Below are positions 44,801 through 52,300 of a stretch of DNA of 64,000 bases, in pieces. A program made the translations under genes and the position numbers. Each line of letters opens with the position of its first letter. Positions within the stretch are counted from its first letter, which is position 1. The stretch lies in NCBI GenBank assembly GCA_958435945.1, contig CAUBIC010000012.1:1-64000 (forward strand). Reading direction: 5' to 3'. This stretch comes from an uncultured Collinsella sp. (GTDB lineage: Bacteria > Actinomycetota > Coriobacteriia > Coriobacteriales > Coriobacteriaceae). Under the pieces are notes generated by a model. It was not told the origin of the DNA. It saw only the letters and a program-made list of their open reading frames with translations, and did not search any database.

Positions 44801-45413
44801 GCGGCCGCAGCTGACGGGCGATCTCCTTATTGATATCGCGGGCACGGGTCAGGTGCTCGTCCATCGATTTAATCTTTTTGAGCGCACGCTCCTTGCGGCG
44901 CTTGTGCTTGGAGATGCCGGCAGCTTCCTCGATCAGGGCGCGGCGCTCCTCGGGGCGGCTCTGCAAAATGGCGTCGAGCTTGCCCTGGCTGATGATGGAA
45001 TGCGTATCCTTGCCCAGGCCCGAATCGTGCAGGATGTCCTGAATGTCCATCAGGCGGCACGGGCTCGAGTTGATGAGGTACTCGCTTTCGCCCGAGCGGT
45101 ACATGCGACGGGTAATGGCGACCTCGTCAAAGTCGACGGGCAGCATATGGTCCGAGTTATCGAGCACCAGCGTGACCTCGGCGACACCCACTGGCTTGCG
45201 CGCCGACGAGCCCGAGAAGATGACGTCCTCCATGGCCTGGCCGCGCAGCTGCTTGGCACTTTGCTCGCCCAGGACCCACAGAATCGAGTCGGAGATGTTC
45301 GATTTTCCCGAGCCGTTGGGACCGACGATGACGGTCAGGCCCGGCTCAAATGACATATGGGCGCGGTCGGCAAACGACTTGAACCCTTTGAGCGTGAGGG
45401 ACTTGAGATACAC
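41877..45413 (-). CDS. smc: Chromosome segregation protein SMC
   Basis: SMC dimers, with ScpA and ScpB, organise and segregate the chromosome. The 1178-residue protein is full length: N-terminal Walker A GPNGSGKSN (32-40), long coiled coil, a hinge (about 500-660), a second coiled coil, and the C-terminal ATPase parts LMSGGEKSLTALALLFA and VLDEVEAALDDAN. ScpAB genes are not in the window. It lies between rnc and ftsY with 10-base and 1-base junctions. Confidence 0.97.
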   Translation of the reverse strand: MYLKSLTLKGFKSFADRAHMSFEPGLTVIVGPNGSGKSNISDSILWVLGEQSAKQLRGQAMEDVIFSGSSARKPVGVAEVTLVLDNSDHMLPVDFDEVAITRRMYRSGESEYLINSSPCRLMDIQDILHDSGLGKDTHSIISQGKLDAILQSRPEERRALIEEAAGISKHKRRKERALKKIKSMDEHLTRARDINKEIARQLRPLERQVDRARKYKELSSRANELTQMLAVDELRSLQSQWNDLESRSKEGAAELELAQYRLGEKERELEKLQVMLEEKGLFVGDLGEQRRHMQDVVGRINSDMRLLEEKGHNMVSRLSDMRGQISSSEHQRRRVVEELEDARAQLEEVTGAHMQAQDDVDAAGPAAAQLHERRVALDNQISQLTREQRDVQRVADNAALELAKVKDSLSNAEVEDNMYASRLEQIDEQLEEVTASLESRRDRAEELDGALDQARQDQVDAREATEVARAALKDLRNRESEARNKLSEVRSELASQKKLDARMADSSPLVSRLMGALGDDVSGRLGDVLEAPRELEGLVEQLLAGDIDALLFDDAATLERAGRAALDQKKASGEALLATRSVSGGAAAKGAAGSRLVDRLSVRAGYGPVVEALLGGYYVVDDLATALTAPVVDGVTYVTPDGARVSCGGLVRVGLDAGEASGALERKRRIRELEGLEPDLAAVFEHVSDQVVEANAAVEEARAAEDDAAGEIARLEGERRSLLSEIGRLEQSANNAEVERVRISKRREQAAEAVRAARPRVDELTRSRDEARAQASDLGLQIAEANDELDRVRRDDSEAAGKLADAKVRLAQTSERLRSLKGRVPDLEHRLEGIDRRIRGTRQASRSLELLRLRVDPMHERYSALLERASDWAARLRDQASLEEADSASLKKTIEDAKAEVSRAKERVDAATATQNEFKVARGKLEVQVEAAIKAITADGTTVLEEALMLPAPTDRDAAERELNQLVRQINNLGPVNQVAMEEYEQLKRRADYIEEQLADLESARKALTKITVAIDRKMRKAFLVTFEKVDANFREIFAMLFPGGQAHLEMTDPEHPAETGIEVVAQPRGKRITKMMLMSGGEKSLTALALLFAVYRTRTVPFYVLDEVEAALDDANLSKLIGALDVLRSDTQLLVISHQRRTMEDADVLYGVSMQADGVSRVVSQKLDRETGKVVNA

Positions 45414-45423
45414 GGTTCCTCGC

Positions 45424-46149
45424 TTAAACAGGCTTCTTGTTAAGAATCACGCCGTTGGTGGTGTAGCCCATGCGGTCGAGCGCCTCGAGTGCAGCGGCCC
45501 CCTCGGCCTCCTTCTTGGAGGACCCGGTGCCGCGGCCCTGGCGAATACCGTCGATGAGCACCACAGCGGTAAAGGTAGGCGCATGTGCGGGGCCCTCGGA
45601 GCCGACCAGCTTATACGCGGGAGGCTCGTGGCCGTCTGCCTGCACGCACTCCTGCAAGAACGACTTGGGGTTCGCGGGGTGCTCGGCACGCTCGGTGGCC
45701 AGATGCGGCTTAAGCGTACGGTGGATGAACTCCGCCGCCGCATCCCAACCGGCATCCAGATACAACGCGCCCACGAGCGACTCGTAAACGTTCTCAAGCG
45801 CCGAGTGCAGGCCGCGCGCGCCGGTACCGGTCTCGGAGGCGCCAAAGATGATGATGTCATCGATACCCAGCTCGTGCGACACCTCGGACAGCGTGGCGCC
45901 CGAGACAAGGGACACCTTCAGGCGTGTGAGCTTGCCCTCGTCAAACTCGGGATAGGACTCAAAGAGCGAACGGGCCACCACGGCGCCCAAAATGGAATCG
46001 CCCAAAAATTCAAGGCGCTCATAGCTGGCAGAGACCGGCAGGCCCTCGACGGCCGAGGGATGCGTGAGCGCCGCGCGCAGCAGCACCTTGTTATTGAACT
46101 CATGGCCCAGAATCTCCTGGGCGCGCGTGAGTCGTTCAGACAAAGCCAA
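45424..46149 (-). CDS. rnc: Ribonuclease III
   Basis: RNase III cleaves double-stranded RNA, including rRNA precursors. The 241-residue protein has an N-terminal endonuclease domain with the signature ERLEFLGDS (44-52) and the later catalytic ENVYESLVGALYLD, and a C-terminal dsRNA-binding domain (about 160-230; PKSFLQECVQ and GTGSSKKEAEGAAA). It follows acpP by 3 bases and precedes smc, the conserved acpP-rnc-smc order. Confidence 0.96.
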   Translation of the reverse strand: MALSERLTRAQEILGHEFNNKVLLRAALTHPSAVEGLPVSASYERLEFLGDSILGAVVARSLFESYPEFDEGKLTRLKVSLVSGATLSEVSHELGIDDIIIFGASETGTGARGLHSALENVYESLVGALYLDAGWDAAAEFIHRTLKPHLATERAEHPANPKSFLQECVQADGHEPPAYKLVGSEGPAHAPTFTAVVLIDGIRQGRGTGSSKKEAEGAAALEALDRMGYTTNGVILNKKPV

Positions 46150-46152
46150 GAC

Positions 46153-46395
46153 TTAGGCCTCCTTGGCGTTTTCGATCGCGTCGACGGCGTCGGCGACAGA
46201 GTTGAGCGACAGCAGAGTCTCGTCATCGATTTCGAGGTCGAACTCGTCCTCGATGGCCGTCACCAGCTGCAGACGCTCGAGCGAATCGGCATCGAGATCG
46301 TCAAAAGTGGTCTCGTCGCTAATGTCGGCGACATCGACACCCAGCACGTCAGCGGCGACTTCGGCGATCTTATCGAAAATTTCGGAGCGGTCCAT
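46153..46395 (-). CDS. acpP: Acyl carrier protein
   Basis: ACP carries acyl chains on a phosphopantetheine arm during fatty acid synthesis. The 80-residue acidic protein has the attachment motif DSL with Ser38 (LDADSLERLQL), and the usual four-helix pattern. It lies between plsX and rnc. A hairpin upstream (46438-46469) could separate its expression from that of plsX. Confidence 0.96.
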   Translation of the reverse strand: MDRSEIFDKIAEVAADVLGVDVADISDETTFDDLDADSLERLQLVTAIEDEFDLEIDDETLLSLNSVADAVDAIENAKEA

Positions 46396-46437
46396 AGCGC
46401 TTCCTCTCGTATGTCATGGAACACAACATAAAACGGC

Positions 46438-46469
46438 AATCGGAGCCGCGTTACAATACGGCTCCGATT
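46438..46469 (-). promoter_or_regulatory. Hairpin between plsX and acpP
   Basis: A perfect 11-bp stem (AATCGGAGCCG with complement) closes a 10-base loop. On the minus strand it is followed only by GCCGTTTTATG, so it would be a weak terminator, attenuator or RNA-processing site. Confidence 0.55.
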
Positions 46470-46509
46470 CTACCCCACGCGGCACAGGTTGAGCCACGTA
46501 ACGGGGCCT

Positions 46510-47529
46510 TTATAAAACGATACCGTCCATGGAATTGGCAACGTCCTGGACAAGCCCGGCACGTACGGCCTGGGCCGCGGCAAGCGTACCGTTCTTGACG
46601 GCCTCGACCGACGTGGCACCGTGGCCGATCAACACGACGCCGCGCAGGCCCAGCAGGATCGCGCCGCCCTTGGCGTCGCCCGAAAGCTTGGCTTTGATCT
46701 CGCGCATCTGCTTTTTGATGAGCAGCGCGGCAATCTTGGTGCCGAGCGAAGACATAAAGGCACCCTTGAGCTCCTGCAGCAAAAACTTGGCAGCGCCCTC
46801 GGTGGCCTTAAGCGCGATGTTGCCCGACATGCCATCGGCGACCACGACGTCAAAATTACCCGACGTAAGATCGGTACCCTCGCAGTTGCCCACAAAGCCG
46901 GGAACCGCGACCTTCATGGCCGGGAAGCACGACTTGGTAAAGTTGGAGCCCTTCTCGTCCTCGGTACCGTTGGCAAGCAGGCCCACGCGAGGATGCTCAA
47001 TACCCAAAACCACGCGGGCATAGGCAGAGCCCATCTGGGCGAAGCGCACCATATCGTCCACCGTGACATCGGGATTGGCGCCCATATCGCACAGCACCGT
47101 CAGGCCGCCGGCGCGATTGGGCAGTGCGTTGGTCAGGCACGGACGGACCGGCTGCTTCTTGCCCTCTGCCAAATACCTAAACGGCGTGACGTAGGCCGTG
47201 GCGGCAGCGGTCATGGCACCGGTCGAGCCGGCCGAGAAAAACGCGTCCGCATTGCCCTTCTTAATGGCACGGCATGCAAGCACGATCGAGGACTTACGCT
47301 TGGTCATCACGGCACGGATGGGATCGTCCTCCATGTTGATGACGTCGGGGGCCTCCAGGGCCTCCACGCGGGTATGCGCTGCGGCAAAGGGGTTGACGAT
47401 TTCGGCGGGACCGACGGCCAGGACCTCGATCTCGGGATCTGCCGCAAGCGCAGCCTCAATACCATCGAGAACGACCTGGGGCTTCTCGTCTCCGCCCACA
47501 ACGTCTACACAAACGCGAACGTTACTCAT
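46510..47529 (-). CDS. plsX: Phosphate acyltransferase PlsX
   Basis: PlsX makes acyl-phosphate from acyl-ACP, the donor used by PlsY in phospholipid synthesis. The 339-residue protein has VCVDVVGGDEKP at the N-terminus, NMEDDPIRAVMTKRKSSI, STGAMTAAA, LCDMGANPDV, and a GNIALKATEGAAKF segment, all family features. It lies between rpmF and acpP in the usual order, but hairpins flank it on both sides. Confidence 0.96.
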   Translation of the reverse strand: MSNVRVCVDVVGGDEKPQVVLDGIEAALAADPEIEVLAVGPAEIVNPFAAAHTRVEALEAPDVINMEDDPIRAVMTKRKSSIVLACRAIKKGNADAFFSAGSTGAMTAAATAYVTPFRYLAEGKKQPVRPCLTNALPNRAGGLTVLCDMGANPDVTVDDMVRFAQMGSAYARVVLGIEHPRVGLLANGTEDEKGSNFTKSCFPAMKVAVPGFVGNCEGTDLTSGNFDVVVADGMSGNIALKATEGAAKFLLQELKGAFMSSLGTKIAALLIKKQMREIKAKLSGDAKGGAILLGLRGVVLIGHGATSVEAVKNGTLAAAQAVRAGLVQDVANSMDGIVL

Positions 47530-47545
47530 TTCATATGCTCCTTAT

Positions 47546-47577
47546 ACAAAAATGGCCGACTCATTGAGCCGGCCATT
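47546..47577 (-). terminator. Terminator-like hairpin between rpmF and plsX
   Basis: An 8-bp stem (AATGGCCG with CGGCCATT) is followed by TTTTTGTATAAGGAG on the minus strand, so the U tract runs straight into the plsX ribosome site. It may be a partial terminator or attenuator. Confidence 0.6.
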
Positions 47578-47617
47578 GTGGTTCCAGTTGGAACGGCATC
47601 GCATCCAGAGTATACAG

Positions 47618-47797
47618 TTACTCGGTAACGATAACCTCGCGGTCCTTGTAGAAACCGCAGCTGGGGCACACGTGGTGCGGGAGCTTAACAGCGCCGCAAC
47701 GGGGGCACGTGGACTGAGCCGCAGCCGAGATCTTCATGTTGGCGGAACGACGGGTATGGGTGCGGATACGACCCTGCTTTTGTTTAGGTACGGGCAT
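47618..47797 (-). CDS. rpmF: 50S ribosomal protein L32
   Basis: L32 is a small zinc-type protein of the large ribosomal subunit. The 59-residue reading frame starts MPVPKQKQGRIRTHTRRSAN and has two CxxC pairs (CPRC and CPSC), the zinc-binding form. It is short and easily missed. It sits between the DUF177 gene and plsX, the conserved yceD-rpmF-plsX order, and the ATG has AAGGTC upstream. Confidence 0.96.
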   Translation of the reverse strand: MPVPKQKQGRIRTHTRRSANMKISAAAQSTCPRCGAVKLPHHVCPSCGFYKDREVIVTE

Positions 47798-47861
47798 AGT
47801 GACCTTCCTTATGAACTATCCAGTGTGGCGATTACGCGCAAGTAGCGATACTACCACAGTT

Positions 47862-48416
47862 TTACTCATCAAGCTTGAGATTCTTCAATGCTGCAAATGG
47901 ATTTTCCGTGGCAGCGGCCCATTCGGCCTCCGCCCTGGCGGCACAATCGCATTGCTCGACGTTGAGATTGATGCCGCAGGTGGGGCACAGGCCGCGGCAA
48001 TCGGGCTTGCACAGGACAACGAACGGCGTGTCCATGACGACCGCGTCGTTGATGGGCTCACCCAGATCGACGATGCGATCCTCGCCCAGCAACTCGTAGC
48101 CGTCTTCGTAGGCCTCGGGGTCCTCGGGCTCCTCAAAGAGGTAGAACTCCTCGATCTCGCCTGCGATATCAAACGAGGCGGGCTCCAGGCAGCGATCGCA
48201 CTCGCCGGTGGCGTGAGCGCGGACCATGCCCGAGAGCAGAACACCGGTACCGGCGTTGGTAAAGACCACGTCGTAGGCAATGCCGTCCTGCAGCTGGTAC
48301 TCCTTCTCGCCCACCGTGTAGGTGGCGACATCGACCTTGCCGGTCAGCGGGTATGAGTCTCCAGGAAACTCGAGCTGCTCGGAAAGATCGACGGTTACGC
48401 TCGGGAACTCGGCCAT
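47862..48416 (-). CDS. DUF177 (YceD-like) protein
   Basis: The 184-residue protein carries the DUF177 pattern: CDRCLEP in the middle, then CKPDCRGLCPTCGINLN and a final Cys pair. YceD-family proteins are linked to 23S rRNA processing or accumulation and are encoded next to rpmF. The ATG at 48416 overlaps the preceding stop by one base (TAATG), which decides the start against a 17-residue longer form. Confidence 0.9.
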   Translation of the reverse strand: MAEFPSVTVDLSEQLEFPGDSYPLTGKVDVATYTVGEKEYQLQDGIAYDVVFTNAGTGVLLSGMVRAHATGECDRCLEPASFDIAGEIEEFYLFEEPEDPEAYEDGYELLGEDRIVDLGEPINDAVVMDTPFVVLCKPDCRGLCPTCGINLNVEQCDCAARAEAEWAAATENPFAALKNLKLDE

Positions 48417-48913
48417 TACCACTGACCGTTCTGCTGAGCGGCGCCCTCGTTGAGCTGCTGACGGCAACGGGTGACGGTGCCGGTCAGGCTCTTAAGGTTC
48501 TCCTCGAGGTGCGTAAAGACCTGCTCGGCGTAATCCTCGGCGGCATAGCGCGTCTCGCGCTCGTACTGCTGGGCACGGTCGCGGATGTCGTCGGCCTGCT
48601 GCTGTGCCAGGCGGACGATCTCCTGCTCACCGGCAATGGTGAGCGCCTGCTGTTGAGCATCGGCAATGATGGAATCGGCCTGAGCGGCGGCGGAAGCCAT
48701 AAGCTCCTCGCGCTCTTTGAGGATACGGCGGGACTTCTGCCACTCCTCGGGATAGCTCATGCGGATCTCATCGAGGATGTTAAAGAAGACGTCGGCGTCG
48801 ATAACCTTCATCTGGGCGTTCTTGCCGAACGGCGTCTTAGCCTCTTCGATGAGCCCCTCGAGCTCGTCGACAAGACTCACGATCCTGTCGCCAGGAAAAT
48901 TCTCGCCCGGCAT
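48416..48913 (-). CDS. Coiled-coil protein, DivIVA or ATP-synthase-b-like
   Basis: The 165-residue protein is mostly helical. An N-terminal segment with VSLVDELEGLIEEAKTPFG and a VFFNILDEIRMSYPEEW stretch leads to a coiled coil rich in Ala, Gln and Glu (about 65-150), ending Gln-rich. It resembles the conserved actinobacterial protein next to coaD and DUF177 that is often called cell division initiation protein. GAAAGGAG precedes the ATG at 48913. Function is not assigned. Confidence 0.75.
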   Translation of the reverse strand: MPGENFPGDRIVSLVDELEGLIEEAKTPFGKNAQMKVIDADVFFNILDEIRMSYPEEWQKSRRILKEREELMASAAAQADSIIADAQQQALTIAGEQEIVRLAQQQADDIRDRAQQYERETRYAAEDYAEQVFTHLEENLKSLTGTVTRCRQQLNEGAAQQNGQW

Positions 48914-48981
48914 CCGGTCTCCTTTCATAGGTAACATATCATCGTGTTAGTTTACCACATGCCACCAGGCAATAAAAAACG

Positions 48982-49479
48982 TCACGAAAAGCGATGTTTG
49001 AGTGCTTCGACCACGTTGGGCGGCACAAACGTCGACACGTCGCTGCCAAGCGACGCGATCTGGCGCACCACCGAACTCGAGATATAGCCGTACTGCGGAG
49101 CACTCATGACAAAGATGGACTCCAGCTCGCTATCCAGGCGATAGTTGAGGTCGGCCTGCTGCAACTCGTACTCAAAGTCGGTCATGGCGCGCAGACCCTT
49201 AACGACGGCACCCGCCCTCTGTTCACGTGCAAAGTCGACCAGCAGGCCGGTGAAGGGCAGTACCTCGACGCCGTCCAAATCACCGAGGGCCTCGCGGGCC
49301 AGCGCCACGCGCTCGTCGAGCATAAAGGTGGTACCCACGCCGTTTTTACCCTGCGATTCGGCCACGGCGACGATCACGCTGGGAAAGATACGGCGAGCTC
49401 GGCGGATCACGTCTATGTGACCAAAGGTGATGGGATCGAAGGTGCCCGGGACGATCACGCGGTTGATGGTGTCATTCAT
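48982..49479 (-). CDS. coaD: Phosphopantetheine adenylyltransferase
   Basis: CoaD adenylates 4'-phosphopantetheine to dephospho-CoA, the penultimate step of CoA synthesis. The 165-residue protein has GTFDPITFGHIDVI with His21, and ISSSVVRQIASLG near the C-terminus. The ATG at 49479 has GGAGG upstream and overlaps the rsmD stop by 8 bases; an open frame continues upstream inside rsmD but is not coding. rsmD-coaD is a widely conserved pair. Confidence 0.96.
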   Translation of the reverse strand: MNDTINRVIVPGTFDPITFGHIDVIRRARRIFPSVIVAVAESQGKNGVGTTFMLDERVALAREALGDLDGVEVLPFTGLLVDFAREQRAGAVVKGLRAMTDFEYELQQADLNYRLDSELESIFVMSAPQYGYISSSVVRQIASLGSDVSTFVPPNVVEALKHRFS

Positions 49480-50116
49480 GGGCGTCCTCCGAAGGCGCAT
49501 CCTCGTCATTTTCGTTCTCGTCAGCATGGCCGTTCTCGTCCTCGGCCGCCCAGCGCAGCAAGTCAACCGAGGTAATGCCGTAACGCTTCTCCCGCATGGT
49601 CTCAAAACCAGCTGGATGAGCACCCGCATCGGATGCGGCATGCTCAAACAGGGCAAAGGCCCCGGGTGCCAGCAAACCCTGCCGGGAAAGATTTTGCAGC
49701 AACTCCTCGACCGGCTCGGCACCAAAGGAGTACGGCGGATCGAGCAAAACCAGATCAAAGGGACCACCCGGCACACGGCCGCGCGAGGCGCTCGCCAACA
49801 CATCGCCGGTAACGACACGCCAACGCGAGCGGTCGCGGCACAGCGACTCGATATTCTTGGTGATCAGACGGGCGGCATTGCGATCGATCTCGAACGTAGT
49901 GAGCGAGCGGGCGCCACGCGAGAGCATCTCGATTCCCAGGGCGCCGGAGCCGCCAAAGGCGTCCAGCACGCGGACCTCGTCCAGATCGAAGTCGAACGCC
50001 GACATGACCATGGACGCGCATGCCTCGCGCACGCGATCGGTCGTGGGACGGGTGACATCGCGCCCACGCGGCTCTTCGATCTTGCGGCCGCGCCATTCAC
50101 CGCCGATGATTCTCAT
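49472..50116 (-). CDS. rsmD: 16S rRNA (guanine966-N2)-methyltransferase RsmD
   Basis: RsmD methylates G966 in 16S rRNA using SAM. The 214-residue protein starts MRIIGGEWRGRKI, has the SAM motif LDAFGGSGALGIEMLSRG, and the N6/N2-type active motif DPPY at 126-129. The last 25 residues form an extra acidic Asp/Glu/Asn tail. Its ATG overlaps the recG stop by 4 bases. Confidence 0.94.
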   Translation of the reverse strand: MRIIGGEWRGRKIEEPRGRDVTRPTTDRVREACASMVMSAFDFDLDEVRVLDAFGGSGALGIEMLSRGARSLTTFEIDRNAARLITKNIESLCRDRSRWRVVTGDVLASASRGRVPGGPFDLVLLDPPYSFGAEPVEELLQNLSRQGLLAPGAFALFEHAASDAGAHPAGFETMREKRYGITSVDLLRWAAEDENGHADENENDEDAPSEDAHE

Positions 50117-52290
50117 CCTCCGCTGACCTCCTTAAAGATATGTCGATAACGCATGGCGACCGCGTCGCGCAAGGGGCGCGTCGCCACGGAGTCAAGGTTG
50201 CAAGCATACCGCAAGAGCTCGACCGCGTCCAAATGGGCCCATTCGATAAGATCCTCGTCGGCGTCCAGGTCCACAAAGCGCAGGGTCACGCCGCCGTGCT
50301 GGCGGTAGCCCAGAATCTCGCCCTCGTGGCGCAGGCGCAGGTCCATCTGGGCGAGCGCAAAGCCGTCAGAGGTCTTTTCGAGCGACTGGAGACGGTCTTG
50401 TGCCGCCGACGCGCCGCCGTTGCCCTTGGAGTGCGTCATGACCAGGCAAGTGCCCGACACGCTGCCGCGGCCCACGCGGCCGCGCAGCTGGTGCAGGGCC
50501 GCCAAGCCAAAGCGCTCGCCGTTCTCGATGACCATGACGGTGGCGTTGGGCACGTCGACGCCCACCTCGACCACCGTGGTCGAGACGAGCACGTCGATCT
50601 CGCCGCGCTTGAAGGCGTCGATCACGCGGTCCTTCTCCCCCGCCGGCATGCGGCCGTGAAGGCGCTCGATGGTAAGTCCCGGCAGCGCCAGACGCAGTCG
50701 GTCGAGCTCGGTTGCCGTATCGTGCAGCGGCACGGGCACGGTCACACGGCCCTCGTCGTCACGAGCGATACCAGGAACATCCTCAAGCTCATCGGCCGAG
50801 TCGCTCGGCTCCACGAGCGGGCAAATCACGTAGGCCTGCTGGCCCCTTGCGTGGGCATCGCGGATGGCGCCGTAGGCCAGGTCGCGGCTCGACTCGGTGA
50901 GCACGCGCGTCGTAACGCCCGCACCCGGAACAGGTCGATGGCGAATGATGCTCGTGTCCAGGTCGCCGTAGACCGAGAGCGCCAACGTGCGCGGGATGGG
51001 CGTGGCCGTCATAACGAGAAGGTCGGCACCCGGGCCCTTGGCACGCAGAGCATTGCGCTGGCCCACACCAAAGCGGTGCTGCTCGTCGATGACGACAAGC
51101 GACAGATGCTTAAACGCCACGTTGTCCGAAAGGACCGCGTGGGTTCCAAAGAGGACGTCGAGCTCGCCCGATTCCAGCTGCGCATGGATCTGCTCGCGCC
51201 CGGCCGCCGGCGTGGCACTCGTCAGGAGCGCCCAAGACATGCCAGCCTGGGAGAGCAAGGGGCCGGTCTTATCGGCATATTGGCGCGCCAGCACGCCCGT
51301 AGGCGCCATAACGCAGGACTGAGTGCCCGAATCGGCCGCGACAGCCAGCGCGCAGGCGGCGACGGCCGTCTTGCCGGTACCGACGTCGCCCAGTAGCAGG
51401 CGGTTCATCACGCGCCCGCCATCGCACATGTCGTGCAGGATGTCTTGGAACGCGGCCTCCTGCTCGTCGCTCAGCGAAAACGGCAGGGCTTCCCTGAGCG
51501 CCGCCAGGTGCTCACCCGCGGCGTGGGCGTAGGGAGAGACTTCGACCAAGCCGCCGTCGTTGCGCAGGCGCAGCGCCAGCTGAAGGTAGAGGCACTCCTC
51601 GTAGGCAAGCCGTGCGCGCGCGATATCGCGCTCGGCCATGCTCGAGGGAAAGTGAATTGAGCGCAGCGCGCGGGCATTGCTCATCAGGCGGCGCTTGACG
51701 CGCAAGCGTGCGGGAATCGGGTCGAAGGGATTGCCGACGACCTCGAGCGCGCCGCTAACGATGCGGCGCATCCACGCCTGGCTCACGCCATCGCTCACGT
51801 AATGGACCGGCAGAATGGTGCCCGCGGCACGCCCGCCCTCGAGCTTTTCGAAATGCGGCGAGGCCATCTGTTTAAAGCCGTAGGCAAACTCGACCTTACC
51901 CATCACGGCCAGGCGGTCGCCCTGCTTAAACTGCTGGGCAATCCAGGGCTGACGGAAAAAGGCGACTTGCAGCACGCCTGTATCGTCCACCAGCGAGACC
52001 TCGGTCACCTGCATACGCGGACGGGGCTGCTTTTGAACGATACGATCGACCGTGGCGACAATCGTGCACACGGTACCGATGGGCGCCATCTCGATGGACC
52101 AGGAGCGCGTAAAGTCGAGATATCGGTGAGGGATATGGAGGAGGAGGTCCCCCACCGTCCGAATTCCCAGACGGCGAAGGGCCTCCTCACGTTTACCCGA
52201 AACATATTTGAGTCGCGCGATATCCTCGTCGAGCGCATTGCTCTGGGCAAAGCGCTCCGAGACGCGCGGCACGGAGCACGGCTCGGACAT
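50113..52290 (-). CDS. recG: ATP-dependent DNA helicase RecG
   Basis: RecG remodels stalled forks and Holliday junctions. The 725-residue protein has an N-terminal wedge (OB) domain, Walker A GDVGTGKT, motif II VIDEQHRFGVGQR (DEQH form), motif III TATPIPRTLA, and the C-terminal helicase motifs including QLRGRVGRG. It starts 10 bases after fakA and overlaps rsmD by 4 bases; fakA-recG-rsmD-coaD is a conserved order. Confidence 0.96.
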   Translation of the reverse strand: MSEPCSVPRVSERFAQSNALDEDIARLKYVSGKREEALRRLGIRTVGDLLLHIPHRYLDFTRSWSIEMAPIGTVCTIVATVDRIVQKQPRPRMQVTEVSLVDDTGVLQVAFFRQPWIAQQFKQGDRLAVMGKVEFAYGFKQMASPHFEKLEGGRAAGTILPVHYVSDGVSQAWMRRIVSGALEVVGNPFDPIPARLRVKRRLMSNARALRSIHFPSSMAERDIARARLAYEECLYLQLALRLRNDGGLVEVSPYAHAAGEHLAALREALPFSLSDEQEAAFQDILHDMCDGGRVMNRLLLGDVGTGKTAVAACALAVAADSGTQSCVMAPTGVLARQYADKTGPLLSQAGMSWALLTSATPAAGREQIHAQLESGELDVLFGTHAVLSDNVAFKHLSLVVIDEQHRFGVGQRNALRAKGPGADLLVMTATPIPRTLALSVYGDLDTSIIRHRPVPGAGVTTRVLTESSRDLAYGAIRDAHARGQQAYVICPLVEPSDSADELEDVPGIARDDEGRVTVPVPLHDTATELDRLRLALPGLTIERLHGRMPAGEKDRVIDAFKRGEIDVLVSTTVVEVGVDVPNATVMVIENGERFGLAALHQLRGRVGRGSVSGTCLVMTHSKGNGGASAAQDRLQSLEKTSDGFALAQMDLRLRHEGEILGYRQHGGVTLRFVDLDADEDLIEWAHLDAVELLRYACNLDSVATRPLRDAVAMRYRHIFKEVSGG

Positions 52291-52300
52291 GGGTAGATGC

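Noticed and set aside
42927..45353. 808-residue plus-strand frame
   Set aside because: It is the shadow of the smc coiled-coil gene.
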